Source: an uncultured Pelagibacteraceae bacterium (GTDB lineage Bacteria > Pseudomonadota > Alphaproteobacteria > Pelagibacterales > Pelagibacteraceae). Taken from it: a DNA stretch of 33,022 nt. Below, piece by piece: positions 8,066 to 15,847 of the stretch. The notes beneath the pieces were generated by a model, which was given only the letters and a program-made list of their open reading frames with translations, was not told where the DNA came from and did not search any database. Location: contig CACGET010000003.1 of assembly GCA_902572155.1 (NCBI GenBank), forward strand, positions 1 to 33,022. The letters are read 5' to 3'. The position numbers and the translations under genes are program-made. Position 1 is the first letter of the stretch. Every line of letters begins with the position of its first letter.

Positions 8066-8827
8066 ATGAATAATAAAACTATTTGGATCACTGGTGGTAG
8101 CACCGGTATAGGTAAAGCCCTAGCAATAAAGTTTGCTAACAACGGATGGAATGTTGCAATTTCAGCAAGAAGAGAAAATCTTTTAAATGAATTATCTGAT
8201 AAATATGAAAATATAACTTCTTTTCCACTTGATGTTACTGATAAAATAAAATGTGCAGAAGTTTTTACTCAAATTAAAAATAAATTTCAGGAAATAGATA
8301 TATGTTTTTTTTCAACTGGAACATGGAATCCAAAAAAAGAAAAAGATATCGACGTTGATCAAATTGAAGATGTTTTTAAAATAAACTTTTTTGGAACTTT
8401 AAATTCTATTAAGGCAGTTGAACAATATTATAGAGATAGAAAAAAAGGTATTATTACAATAGTTTCTTCAATTGCGGGCTACAGAGGATTACCTAATTCT
8501 ACAGGTTATGGTCCTTCAAAATCGGCATTGAATAACTTAGCTGAGAGCTTGTATTTTGATTTCAAGCGCTCAAATGTGAGAGTTTGCTTAGTTTCTCCAG
8601 GTTTTATAAAGACACCTATGACAGATAAAAATGATTTTAAAATGCCATTTTTAAAATCACCTGAATATGCTGCAGATAAAATTTATGATGGTTTAATTAA
8701 TAAAAAAATATTTGAAATTCATTTTCCTAAAGAACTGACACTTACATTGAAACTTTTAAGTTTTTTACCAAGTAAAGTATACTTTTATTTAATTGGAAGA
8801 CTCACAAAATATCAAAAAAAAAATTAG
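8066..8827 (+). CDS. Short-chain dehydrogenase/reductase (SDR)
   Basis: This is a classical SDR of 253 aa. The cofactor site is TGGSTGIG near residue 9, followed by SARRE, which favours NADP(H) through the Arg after the second strand. The catalytic residues are in IVSSIAGYRGLPNSTGYGPSKSALNN (Ser, then YxxxK). The C-terminus is more basic and hydrophobic than usual and may touch the membrane. The gene is divergent from tspO and convergent with the DUF3833 gene, with which it overlaps by 4 bases. An SDR of this sort commonly accompanies the FAD/DUF1365/CFA/DUF3833 set in other proteobacteria (from memory), so a role in the same lipid-modification system is a reasonable inference. Its substrate is unknown. 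Confidence 0.9.
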   Translation: MNNKTIWITGGSTGIGKALAIKFANNGWNVAISARRENLLNELSDKYENITSFPLDVTDKIKCAEVFTQIKNKFQEIDICFFSTGTWNPKKEKDIDVDQIEDVFKINFFGTLNSIKAVEQYYRDRKKGIITIVSSIAGYRGLPNSTGYGPSKSALNNLAESLYFDFKRSNVRVCLVSPGFIKTPMTDKNDFKMPFLKSPEYAADKIYDGLINKKIFEIHFPKELTLTLKLLSFLPSKVYFYLIGRLTKYQKKN

Positions 8828-9369
8828 TCTTTAACAAAAACAACTGTTAACTCAGCAACTTTAAATCCAAATTTTGTCATAGTAGCTCTATTTATTGCTA
8901 CTTTTTCATCTTGTTTAAATATCCAATCATCAAATGTTATTTTCATCTCTTTACCTTTAACTGGAACTAATAAAACATATTCAAATTTAAAAGCTGGCCC
9001 GTAAGAATAACCTTTTGCTTTACCAACAACATCTCCAGCTGTTCCTTCATAATTGTTTTCATCTATTTTATTAATTATCCATTCTCTATTTTGAATTTCA
9101 CCATCATCCCAATTGAACTTTTCTTTTAAAATCAGCTGCTTACCATTCCAAGTTCCGTTTAAATTTGCAGAAAATTGTCTTGTAACTTTACCAGACCTAT
9201 TTTGTAGTACACCCCAAGCCTTAACATTACCTGTTAAATACTCTTCTATGATTAATCTTGGTTTTTTATCTTTAAAATCTTCTGGATTCATTTTATTATT
9301 TGAACAGTTTGTAAATAAGAAAAGTATTATAATCAATGAAATTGATTTAAAATATTTTATATAGCGCAT
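8824..9369 (-). CDS. DUF3833 family lipoprotein
   Basis: The protein has 181 aa with a lipoprotein signal: a basic N-terminus, a hydrophobic stretch SLIIILFLF and a lipobox-like TNC at about residue 22. Ser and Asn follow the Cys, suggesting lipidation and export across the inner membrane. The body matches the DUF3833 pattern as I recall it: an N-terminal PRLIIEEYLTGNVKAWGVLQNRSGKV segment and later WDDGEIQNREW and GDVVGKAKGYSYGPAF. Biochemical function is not known. It is the last gene of the FAD-DUF1365-CFA run, 20 bases after the methyltransferase, a context seen in many proteobacteria. It could be a periplasmic lipid-handling partner, which is inference. Confidence 0.85.
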   Translation of the reverse strand: MRYIKYFKSISLIIILFLFTNCSNNKMNPEDFKDKKPRLIIEEYLTGNVKAWGVLQNRSGKVTRQFSANLNGTWNGKQLILKEKFNWDDGEIQNREWIINKIDENNYEGTAGDVVGKAKGYSYGPAFKFEYVLLVPVKGKEMKITFDDWIFKQDEKVAINRATMTKFGFKVAELTVVFVKD

Positions 9370-9389
9370 ACTTATCTCCTTTTAATCTA

Positions 9390-10568
9390 CTATTTATTTT
9401 GAAGAGAAAACTGAATAAGATCAATGTTTTTTGATTTAAATCCTGCTTCACAATAGGAAAGATAAAACTCCCACATTCTTTTAAAAGTATTATCAAATCC
9501 TTGACTCTTAATTAAATCCCATTTCTTATTAAATTCATGTCTCCAAATAGCTAGTGTGTTAGCATAGTGATCTGCATAAGAGATATAGGAATTTATAGTC
9601 AATCCATTAGCGGATACATGTTTGTTGATGCTATTTTTGTTTGGGAGAAATCCACCTGGAAAAATATATTTTTGAATGAAATCCTCTTTATTTTTATATC
9701 TGTCAAAAAGACTATCATCAATAGTAATAGCTTGAATTGCTGCTTTACCATCAGTGGATAAATTACTTTTTATTGTGTTAAAATAACTTTCTAAATAATT
9801 TTGACCAACTGCTTCAATCATTTCAATTGAGGCTATGGAGTTATATTTTCCTTTTAAATCTCGGTAATCCTTTATCTCTATATTAACTTTTTCATTTAAA
9901 CCACATTTGTGAATTCTCTCTTTAGTATAATCAAATTGTTTTTTTGAAATAGTAATACAATCAAGTTTAACATCATATTTCTTTCCTAAATATTCAGCAA
10001 AACCTCCCCAGCCACATCCAATTTCTAAAACTTTGTCTCCATTATTTGGGCGAATTAAATCTATCAACTTTTGATATTTATTATTTTGTGCATCAGACAA
10101 ATCTTTTTTTTGGTCATCAAATATTGCACTTGAGTATGTCAAAGTATCATCCAGCCAGAGTGAAAAAAATTCATTTCCCAAATCATAATGCTTCGCAATA
10201 TTTTTCTTGCTTCGTTCTTTAGTATTTTTAATTATCTTGTTTTTTACATAATTGAGTATTGGTATATCGAGTGCGCCTGCAAATTTATGAATTATCTTAA
10301 TATTTCTTGCAGTTATTTCTATTAAATTTGAAAGATTATCGGTCTCAAATTCATTTCTCATGTAAGATTCTGCTAGTCCAACACTCCCCGTTCTAATTAA
10401 GTTATATGTAAAGTTAGGATTTTGTATTTTTAATTTAACTTTTAAATTTTCATTTAAATTACCAAAACTTAATATTTTTCCATCAAAAGTAGTAATTTCT
10501 AAATATCCATAATCAATTTTTTTTAATATGTTAAATACTAATTTATCTGTAGCTTTATATAAAAACAT
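9390..10568 (-). CDS. CFA-synthase-like SAM-dependent fatty-acyl-phospholipid methyltransferase
   Basis: The 392-aa length and architecture match cyclopropane-fatty-acid synthases: an N-terminal lipid-binding domain (about 1-110), then a class I methyltransferase domain with SAM motif VLEIGCGWGGFAEYLG (180-195) and the typical C-terminus FKRMWEFYLSYCEAGF. Family members add a methyl or methylene from SAM to double bonds in membrane phospholipid acyl chains. By my alignment, E. coli Cfa bicarbonate ligands Cys139, Glu239 and His266 correspond to Ser147 (TYSSA), Glu252 (MIEAVG) and Gln279 (AIQAIT). Only Glu is retained, so a product other than a plain cyclopropane is plausible, for example a methylated or methyl-furan-precursor chain. 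The start ATG overlaps the DUF1365 stop by one base. Confidence 0.9.
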   Translation of the reverse strand: MFLYKATDKLVFNILKKIDYGYLEITTFDGKILSFGNLNENLKVKLKIQNPNFTYNLIRTGSVGLAESYMRNEFETDNLSNLIEITARNIKIIHKFAGALDIPILNYVKNKIIKNTKERSKKNIAKHYDLGNEFFSLWLDDTLTYSSAIFDDQKKDLSDAQNNKYQKLIDLIRPNNGDKVLEIGCGWGGFAEYLGKKYDVKLDCITISKKQFDYTKERIHKCGLNEKVNIEIKDYRDLKGKYNSIASIEMIEAVGQNYLESYFNTIKSNLSTDGKAAIQAITIDDSLFDRYKNKEDFIQKYIFPGGFLPNKNSINKHVSANGLTINSYISYADHYANTLAIWRHEFNKKWDLIKSQGFDNTFKRMWEFYLSYCEAGFKSKNIDLIQFSLQNK

Positions 10569-11338
10569 TAATTTTCAATTGTTGTATTATTCTTTAATTT
10601 CAATTTTTTTTTTATGAATTTAATTCCTTTACTCCATAATTTAAACGCTTCAAAATGTATCGCTATAATAATTTTAAAAGTCATTAATGGGTGTTTAATA
10701 TAAGATTTTAGCAACTCACTGCTTTTTAAATCTGCTATATAACCATCTTGAGATGCATATAACAATTTATCATCATTATTATCATATTGATCTATAACAA
10801 CTGACATTTTTTTATCTGGTAATAGTGTTCTGAAAAAATATTTACAGTCCATTTCAATAAATGGTGATACATGAAATTTTTTTAAGCAATTATGTTGTAA
10901 GAGTTTATCGGTATTATTGATTTTAAAAATATATGTATGTTGTTCTCCAAAAGTATTTTTAACTTCATAAAAAATTGCAATCAGTTTATCTTGATTATTG
11001 TATACATAAAAAACACTTAACGGATTAAATACATATCCAAAAATTCTAGGGTAGCATAAAAGTTTAATCTTAACATTTTCAGAACTTATGCTGTTTTGAT
11101 TTAAATTTTTTTTAACCCAATTTATTATAGAAGTTCCATCTCTATTGCCATGATCTTTGTCATAAAAACTTATGAGGTTTATTTTATTATATGAAAAAAA
11201 TCGCACTTGTTTATCTAAATAATCAAGTTCAGATAAATCAATCAACAATGAAAATACACTATATTTGAAAAAATGTTCTTTAGGTTTAAATCTCTTATGA
11301 ATTACTGTTCCATTATATATATTTGAATTAATCATCAA
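10568..11338 (-). CDS. DUF1365 family protein
   Basis: The protein has 256 aa. It shows the DUF1365 pattern: an N-terminal YNGTVIHKRFKPKEHFFKYSVFSLLIDLSEL, a DKDHGNRDG segment, then the hallmark YPRIFGYVFNPLSVFYVYN and a later block FHVSPFIEMDCKYFF. The molecular role is unestablished. The family is nearly always found between a flavin amine-oxidase-like protein and a CFA-like methyltransferase, as it is here. It overlaps the FAD gene by 11 bases and the methyltransferase by one, so the three are very probably co-translated. There is no signal peptide and no clear transmembrane helix, so it is probably cytoplasmic or peripheral. A part in the same acyl-chain modification is inferred from this fixed neighbourhood. 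Confidence 0.88.
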   Translation of the reverse strand: MMINSNIYNGTVIHKRFKPKEHFFKYSVFSLLIDLSELDYLDKQVRFFSYNKINLISFYDKDHGNRDGTSIINWVKKNLNQNSISSENVKIKLLCYPRIFGYVFNPLSVFYVYNNQDKLIAIFYEVKNTFGEQHTYIFKINNTDKLLQHNCLKKFHVSPFIEMDCKYFFRTLLPDKKMSVVIDQYDNNDDKLLYASQDGYIADLKSSELLKSYIKHPLMTFKIIIAIHFEAFKLWSKGIKFIKKKLKLKNNTTIEN

Positions 11339-12566
11339 GATATTTGAGCATTTCTATAGAAGATTTTATTCCATCTTCGTGAAATCCATAACCAAAATAA
11401 CTACCGCAAAATAATATATCTTTTTGATTTTGCAATTTTGATAGCATTATTTGACTATTTAATGCAGTTTTATCAAAATAAGGATGGGTAAATTTTACTT
11501 CTTTTAAAATTTTAGTTTTATCAATCTCAAAATAAGGATTTAAAGTTAAAAAAATATTTTCATTACAATTTAAATTTTGCAATAAATTTAGCCAATAAGT
11601 AATTGAATTTTTTGCACTATCTTTATTATCTATTGACGAATTCCAAGAACACCAATTTTTTTTATTTTTTGGCATTGCTCTTTTATCTGTATGTATTATG
11701 GCTATATTTTCCCTATAACTAAAATTTGATAAAATCTCATTTTCCTCAACCGTAGGATTATCTATTAAAGAAAGAGCCTCATCTGCATGAGTGGCTAAAA
11801 CAATTTTATCATAATTAAAGAACTCATTTTCACCTCCATAATATAAATCTATGCCTGATAGCTTTCTTTTTATTTTAGTGATTTTATAATTTTTGAAATA
11901 TTCTCCACTTACCTTAGAAATAACTTTATTTACATAACTTCTACTTCTATTTGAAACAGTATACCACTGTGGTCTGTTTTTTAATTTAAATAATCCATGA
12001 TTTTGAAAAAATTTAAAAAAAAATTTTATAGGCATTTTACTTGCTTCTACTGGAGGCATCGACCAAATTGCTGAAACCATAGGTATTAAATGATAATTTA
12101 TAAATGTTGAAGATAGCCTGTTATGTCTAAGATATTCACCCAATGTATAGTTTTCATCTTTAATATTGATTTTATCACTTTTTTTATAAAACTTTATAAT
12201 ATCAAAAAACATTTGTATAAATTTTAAATTTAAAATATTTGATTTATTAGAAAAAATTCCTCTAATGCCATTTCCACAATATTCAAAATTAGTATTGTCG
12301 ACTGAAACTGAAAAGGACATATTGCTTTTTTCTATGTCTACATCGTTTTCTTTGAAAAATTTTATTAAATTTGGATATGTTTGAAAATTAAATACTATAA
12401 ATCCAATATCAACTGAAACCTTTTTACCATTCAAAATTAGATCTAGTGTGTGAGAATGTCCTCCAAAATGATCCTCTCTTTCATATAAGTCTACGTGATG
12501 TTTTTTTGATAAATAATAGGCAGCACTTAGCCCAGATATACCTGAACCGATAATTGCAATTTTCAT
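11328..12566 (-). CDS. FAD-dependent amine-oxidase-like protein (lipid-cluster type)
   Basis: The 412-aa protein starts with KIAIIGSGISGLSAAYYLSKKHHVDLYEREDHFGGHSHT, an FAD-binding Rossmann motif followed by the GGH(S/T)HT variant typical of flavoproteins found beside DUF1365 and CFA genes. The C-terminal ILFCGSYFGYGFHEDGIKSSIEMLKYL is the second FAD segment of the amine oxidase/phytoene desaturase superfamily. In Rhodobacter, related proteins near rpoE-chrR belong to the singlet-oxygen regulon (recalled, not searched). A desaturase- or oxidase-type step on an acyl chain fits the context, but no substrate can be read from the sequence. It follows the EamA transporter with a one-base TAATG overlap and overlaps DUF1365 by 11 bases. 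Confidence 0.88.
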   Translation of the reverse strand: MKIAIIGSGISGLSAAYYLSKKHHVDLYEREDHFGGHSHTLDLILNGKKVSVDIGFIVFNFQTYPNLIKFFKENDVDIEKSNMSFSVSVDNTNFEYCGNGIRGIFSNKSNILNLKFIQMFFDIIKFYKKSDKINIKDENYTLGEYLRHNRLSSTFINYHLIPMVSAIWSMPPVEASKMPIKFFFKFFQNHGLFKLKNRPQWYTVSNRSRSYVNKVISKVSGEYFKNYKITKIKRKLSGIDLYYGGENEFFNYDKIVLATHADEALSLIDNPTVEENEILSNFSYRENIAIIHTDKRAMPKNKKNWCSWNSSIDNKDSAKNSITYWLNLLQNLNCNENIFLTLNPYFEIDKTKILKEVKFTHPYFDKTALNSQIMLSKLQNQKDILFCGSYFGYGFHEDGIKSSIEMLKYLDD

Positions 12567-13435
12567 TAACTATTATGCCTTAATTTTATTAAAGAATAAA
12601 ATTGCAATAATACCGCAAAAAGAATAATTGCACCTCCTATTAAACCAAACATTGATGGTCTTTCACTAACAAATAAAAAGGCCCAAAGTGGGCCTAAAAC
12701 TGACTCTGACAACATTATAATTCCAACCATTGCGGAGGGGGTTGTTCTTGCCCCTATTGTTATAAATATAAATCCAAAACCAACTTGAAAGAATCCTGCT
12801 AAAAATCCTAAAAAAATATCATGAGAAGAAATCATAATTTTTGTTGATAATAAATATCCAATTATACAGGAGCAGACTCCTGCTACTAATTGAGCAGGAA
12901 CCATATCAACATTTGGAAACTTCCTAACGATGATAATCAGTACTGCAAACGTTATGGGCATAGAAAAAGCTGCTAAATTTCCTGACAATTCTCCAGGTGT
13001 TAAGGAATTTCCAACCATTAAAAAGACTCCTGACATAGCCAAAATAATTGAGGCTAATGTTATGGCTGAAATCTTTTCTTTTAAAAAAAAATATCCAAAT
13101 ATTGCTAAAAATAATATTTGTAGAGAGATAATAAAATTTGTATTTGCAACTGTTGTATTGTACATCGCAAATACATACCCGCAGAAACCAAACGACAATA
13201 CTATTCCACCAATTAATCCAGGTAATCCAGATTTGTAAAAAGCTTTAAAAGTATCTTTTTTATATGTTAAAATTAAAAAAGTTAGAACTGTAAGTGAGAA
13301 AAAAATTGATCTCCAAAACAAAATTTGCCACAAGGTTGCCCCCTCAAATGATTTAACTATCAAGCCTCCAAAACTTAAACTTAAAGCTCCTAAGAAGATT
13401 AAAAGCGGACCGGGTAATTTAACAATAAAGTTCAT
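12566..13435 (-). CDS. EamA/DMT family permease
   Basis: This inner-membrane transporter of 289 aa has about ten predicted transmembrane helices in two EamA halves. The first half ends near LQILFLAIFGYFFLKEKISAITLASIILAMSGVFLM and the second near IIMLSESVLGPLWAFLFVSERPSMFGLIGGAIILFAVLL. Both carry the typical (F/S)xxE(R/K) segment before the last helix of the half. DMT permeases export or import metabolites such as amino acids and nucleosides; the substrate cannot be told. The ATG overlaps the end of pxpC by 4 bases (ATGA), coupling it to 5-oxoprolinase, so 5-oxoproline, glutamate or a related compound is a possible substrate. The same run continues into the lipid genes, so an alternative is a link to those. 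Confidence 0.88.
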   Translation of the reverse strand: MNFIVKLPGPLLIFLGALSLSFGGLIVKSFEGATLWQILFWRSIFFSLTVLTFLILTYKKDTFKAFYKSGLPGLIGGIVLSFGFCGYVFAMYNTTVANTNFIISLQILFLAIFGYFFLKEKISAITLASIILAMSGVFLMVGNSLTPGELSGNLAAFSMPITFAVLIIIVRKFPNVDMVPAQLVAGVCSCIIGYLLSTKIMISSHDIFLGFLAGFFQVGFGFIFITIGARTTPSAMVGIIMLSESVLGPLWAFLFVSERPSMFGLIGGAIILFAVLLQFYSLIKLRHNS

Positions 13436-14379
13436 TTAATTTGAGAAATAATGTTTTTTGTTTCCATTTGATATAAGTCGTATAGGGTTTCTGCTTCAGG
13501 TAAATCTATTTCTTGAAATTTTATTTTTGATCCAGATGTTAATTGTACAAGCTTGTCATAATCAGCACTTATCACAACACCTATCTTAGGATACCCGCCA
13601 ATTGTCCCATGATCTGAAAGCATAATAATTGGATTTCCATCTGAAGGTACCTGCACCACTCCTTTTATTAAACCTTCAGATTTAATATTTGTATTAACAA
13701 TATTATCAATTTTATGACCTTCTAATCTCATTCCCATCCTGTCTGATAACTTTGAGATGGTAAAAGATTTATTGAAAAATGCATTTATTCCCTCTTTTGA
13801 AAAATAATCATAATTAGTTCCCTTAATAACTCTAATTTTTTCGATCTTTGTGTTGATATGCTTTAACTCTTTAGTTGATTTTAAAGAGATTATTTTTGAA
13901 ATTATTATTTTTTGCCCGTCAGATATTTTTTCTCCATTATTAGAACCAAGTTGTGCCTTAGTATTGGTTGAACAACTTCCCCACTGATATTTCAAATCAA
14001 ATTCACCACTTATTGCTAAATAACCATAGACAGATTTATTTGTAGACAGGATATCAATTTCATCCCCATCCTTAATCAAGTAACTTTTATTACAACTTCC
14101 TTGAGTTTCCACCATATCTCTTTTAATTTTGAAAATAACATCTCCAGTTATTGCAATATTAATATTTTCACCATGATATTTAAATAATGGTCCTTGATAG
14201 GCAAACTCTATGACTGGTGAACTTAAATCATTTTCTAGTAAACTATTAGCTATTAAGTAATTTCTACCATCCATCGCTCCACTTAATGGGATTCCGATAT
14301 GATGTAAATTACTCCTACCCTTATCTTGAAAAGTGGTATTAATACCTGCTCGAAATACTTCAAAATAATTTTTAATCAT
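13432..14379 (-). CDS. pxpC: 5-oxoprolinase subunit PxpC (biotin-dependent carboxyltransferase-like, KipA family)
   Basis: With PxpA and PxpB it forms the ATP-dependent prokaryotic 5-oxoprolinase that opens 5-oxoproline (pyroglutamate) to glutamate. Family features: TTFQDKGRSNLHHIGIPLSGAMDGRNYLIAN near the N-terminus, a middle block ELKHINTKIEKIRVIKGTNYDYF, then SDRMGMRLEG and SDHGTIGGYPKIGVVISAD. The length of 315 aa fits. Its ATG overlaps the pxpB stop region by 8 bases and its own stop overlaps the EamA permease by 4. It could be called an allophanate-hydrolase subunit 2-like protein by older pipelines, but the presence of pxpA and pxpB alongside settles the function. Confidence 0.92.
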   Translation of the reverse strand: MIKNYFEVFRAGINTTFQDKGRSNLHHIGIPLSGAMDGRNYLIANSLLENDLSSPVIEFAYQGPLFKYHGENINIAITGDVIFKIKRDMVETQGSCNKSYLIKDGDEIDILSTNKSVYGYLAISGEFDLKYQWGSCSTNTKAQLGSNNGEKISDGQKIIISKIISLKSTKELKHINTKIEKIRVIKGTNYDYFSKEGINAFFNKSFTISKLSDRMGMRLEGHKIDNIVNTNIKSEGLIKGVVQVPSDGNPIIMLSDHGTIGGYPKIGVVISADYDKLVQLTSGSKIKFQEIDLPEAETLYDLYQMETKNIISQIK

Positions 14380-15046
14380 TAAAATTTTTATATTGATTTA
14401 TATCTATTCTTTTAAAAAAAATTGAATCTCCAGGACTAATTAAATTAGGATTTGTCTCATTTGATTTGTCAAATACACTAATAGGTGTATTCCCAATTAT
14501 GTTCCATCCACCCGGACTTTCAAAAGTGTAGATATTTGCAAATTGTTCTGTTATACCCACTGATCCTTTAGGAACTCTCACTCTAGGAGTTTCTAGTCTT
14601 TTTGCTTGTAGGTCATTATCCAGATCACCAAGAAATGGCATTCCTGCAATAAAACCTGTCATATAACAAAAATATTCTTTATTAAAAAAACTATCTAAAA
14701 TTTTATTTCTATTTAAATTTAATTTTTTTTCTAGTCTTTCAATATCTAGTGAAAACTTTTCATTACAACATACTGGAATTTCAATTTTTTTTGATGATAA
14801 GTTTTCATTAGGATCTAGAGAAATATTTTCAATTATCTTTTTTATTTTATTAAAATTCGTTTTTGTTAAATCTAAAGAAATTATCAATTTATTATAAGAA
14901 GGTGTAAGATTGATGATGCCTTGAATATTTTGATTTCTAATACTTTGAAAATATCTGATTACTTTCGAATTTATCTCTTTATTAACACTATTGCCAAAAT
15001 CACAATATAAAGCCGCATCTCCAAGATTGGATATATTTTTTATCAT
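14372..15046 (-). CDS. pxpB: 5-oxoprolinase subunit PxpB (KipI family)
   Basis: The 224-aa protein shows the PxpB/KipI C-terminal signature YMTGFIAGMPFLGDLDNDLQAKRLETPRVRVPKGSVGITEQFANIYTFESPGGWNIIGNTP (shown by its order of conserved blocks). The N-terminus (SNLGDAALYCDFGN) is also typical. It is the first gene of the - strand run that includes pxpC, the permease and the lipid genes. It starts 27 bases from the divergent pxpA start at 15074, so the two arms of the 5-oxoprolinase locus may share one compact control region, unlike the usual single pxpABC operon. B. subtilis KipI also inhibits a sporulation kinase, a role not relevant here. Confidence 0.92.
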   Translation of the reverse strand: MIKNISNLGDAALYCDFGNSVNKEINSKVIRYFQSIRNQNIQGIINLTPSYNKLIISLDLTKTNFNKIKKIIENISLDPNENLSSKKIEIPVCCNEKFSLDIERLEKKLNLNRNKILDSFFNKEYFCYMTGFIAGMPFLGDLDNDLQAKRLETPRVRVPKGSVGITEQFANIYTFESPGGWNIIGNTPISVFDKSNETNPNLISPGDSIFFKRIDINQYKNFND

Positions 15047-15073
15047 GCCATGTTATACTTAACTATTATAACT

Positions 15074-15847
15074 ATGGAAATTAATATAAATTGTGATTTA
15101 GGAGAAAAATCTAAGCTTCACTCGAATAAGCATGATCCTGATTTATTGAAGATTGTAAATTCCGCAAATGTTGCTTGTGGTTTTCATGCTGGAGATGAGG
15201 ATACGATGAATCAGGTTATTCAAATATCTAAAGATAATGGTGTTAGCATAGGAGCACATCCTTCATTTAATGATCCAGAAAATTTTGGTAGATCAAGAAT
15301 TAATTTATCTTCCTCTGAAATAAGGAAATTAATTGTTGAACAATATGAAACTTTACAAAATATTGCAGTAAAATATAATGAAAACGTAAGTCATATTAAA
15401 CCACATGGTGCATTAAATAACATGGCTTGTGAAGATATTGAGCTAGCTAATATTTTAGCTAAAACCATAAAAGAAATTAGCAAAGATATGATTTATCTAG
15501 TTCCAACAGGATCTAAAATGGAAGAAGCTGCAAAAAAACTTAATATGAAGATAGCCTGTGAAATATTTGCTGATCGAAATTATGAAGATGACGGAAATTT
15601 AGTTTCTAGAAAAAAATCGAATGCTTTGATTACAGATCCTAAAAAAGCTAAAGAACATGTGTTAAGTATGGTTAAGAATCAGTCACTTAATTGTCACAGT
15701 GGAAAACAGATACCTTGTGAAATTGACTCGGTGTGCATACATGGAGATAACGTAAGTGCATTAGCTACAGCTAGTTCTATAAAAGAAGATCTTAAAGCTA
15801 ATGGACTTTTATTAAAACCTTTAAACTTTATGGAGAAATTTATTTAA
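15074..15847 (+). CDS. pxpA: 5-oxoprolinase subunit PxpA (LamB/YcsF family)
   Basis: The family N-terminus is INCDLGE followed by NVACGFHAGDEDTM and VSIGAHPSFNDPENFGR; later KPHGALNNMA and the C-terminal VCIHGDN block are present. These Asp/His residues form the metal-dependent TIM-barrel-like catalytic site of the subunit. The ORF track starts at 15050, but the ATG at 15074 places MEININCDLGE at the normal N-terminus and leaves 27 bases to pxpB, so I prefer it (257 aa). No Shine-Dalgarno is visible in front of it. The TAA overlaps the next gene's ATG by one base. Divergent placement relative to pxpB-pxpC is uncommon. Confidence 0.93.
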   Translation: MEININCDLGEKSKLHSNKHDPDLLKIVNSANVACGFHAGDEDTMNQVIQISKDNGVSIGAHPSFNDPENFGRSRINLSSSEIRKLIVEQYETLQNIAVKYNENVSHIKPHGALNNMACEDIELANILAKTIKEISKDMIYLVPTGSKMEEAAKKLNMKIACEIFADRNYEDDGNLVSRKKSNALITDPKKAKEHVLSMVKNQSLNCHSGKQIPCEIDSVCIHGDNVSALATASSIKEDLKANGLLLKPLNFMEKFI

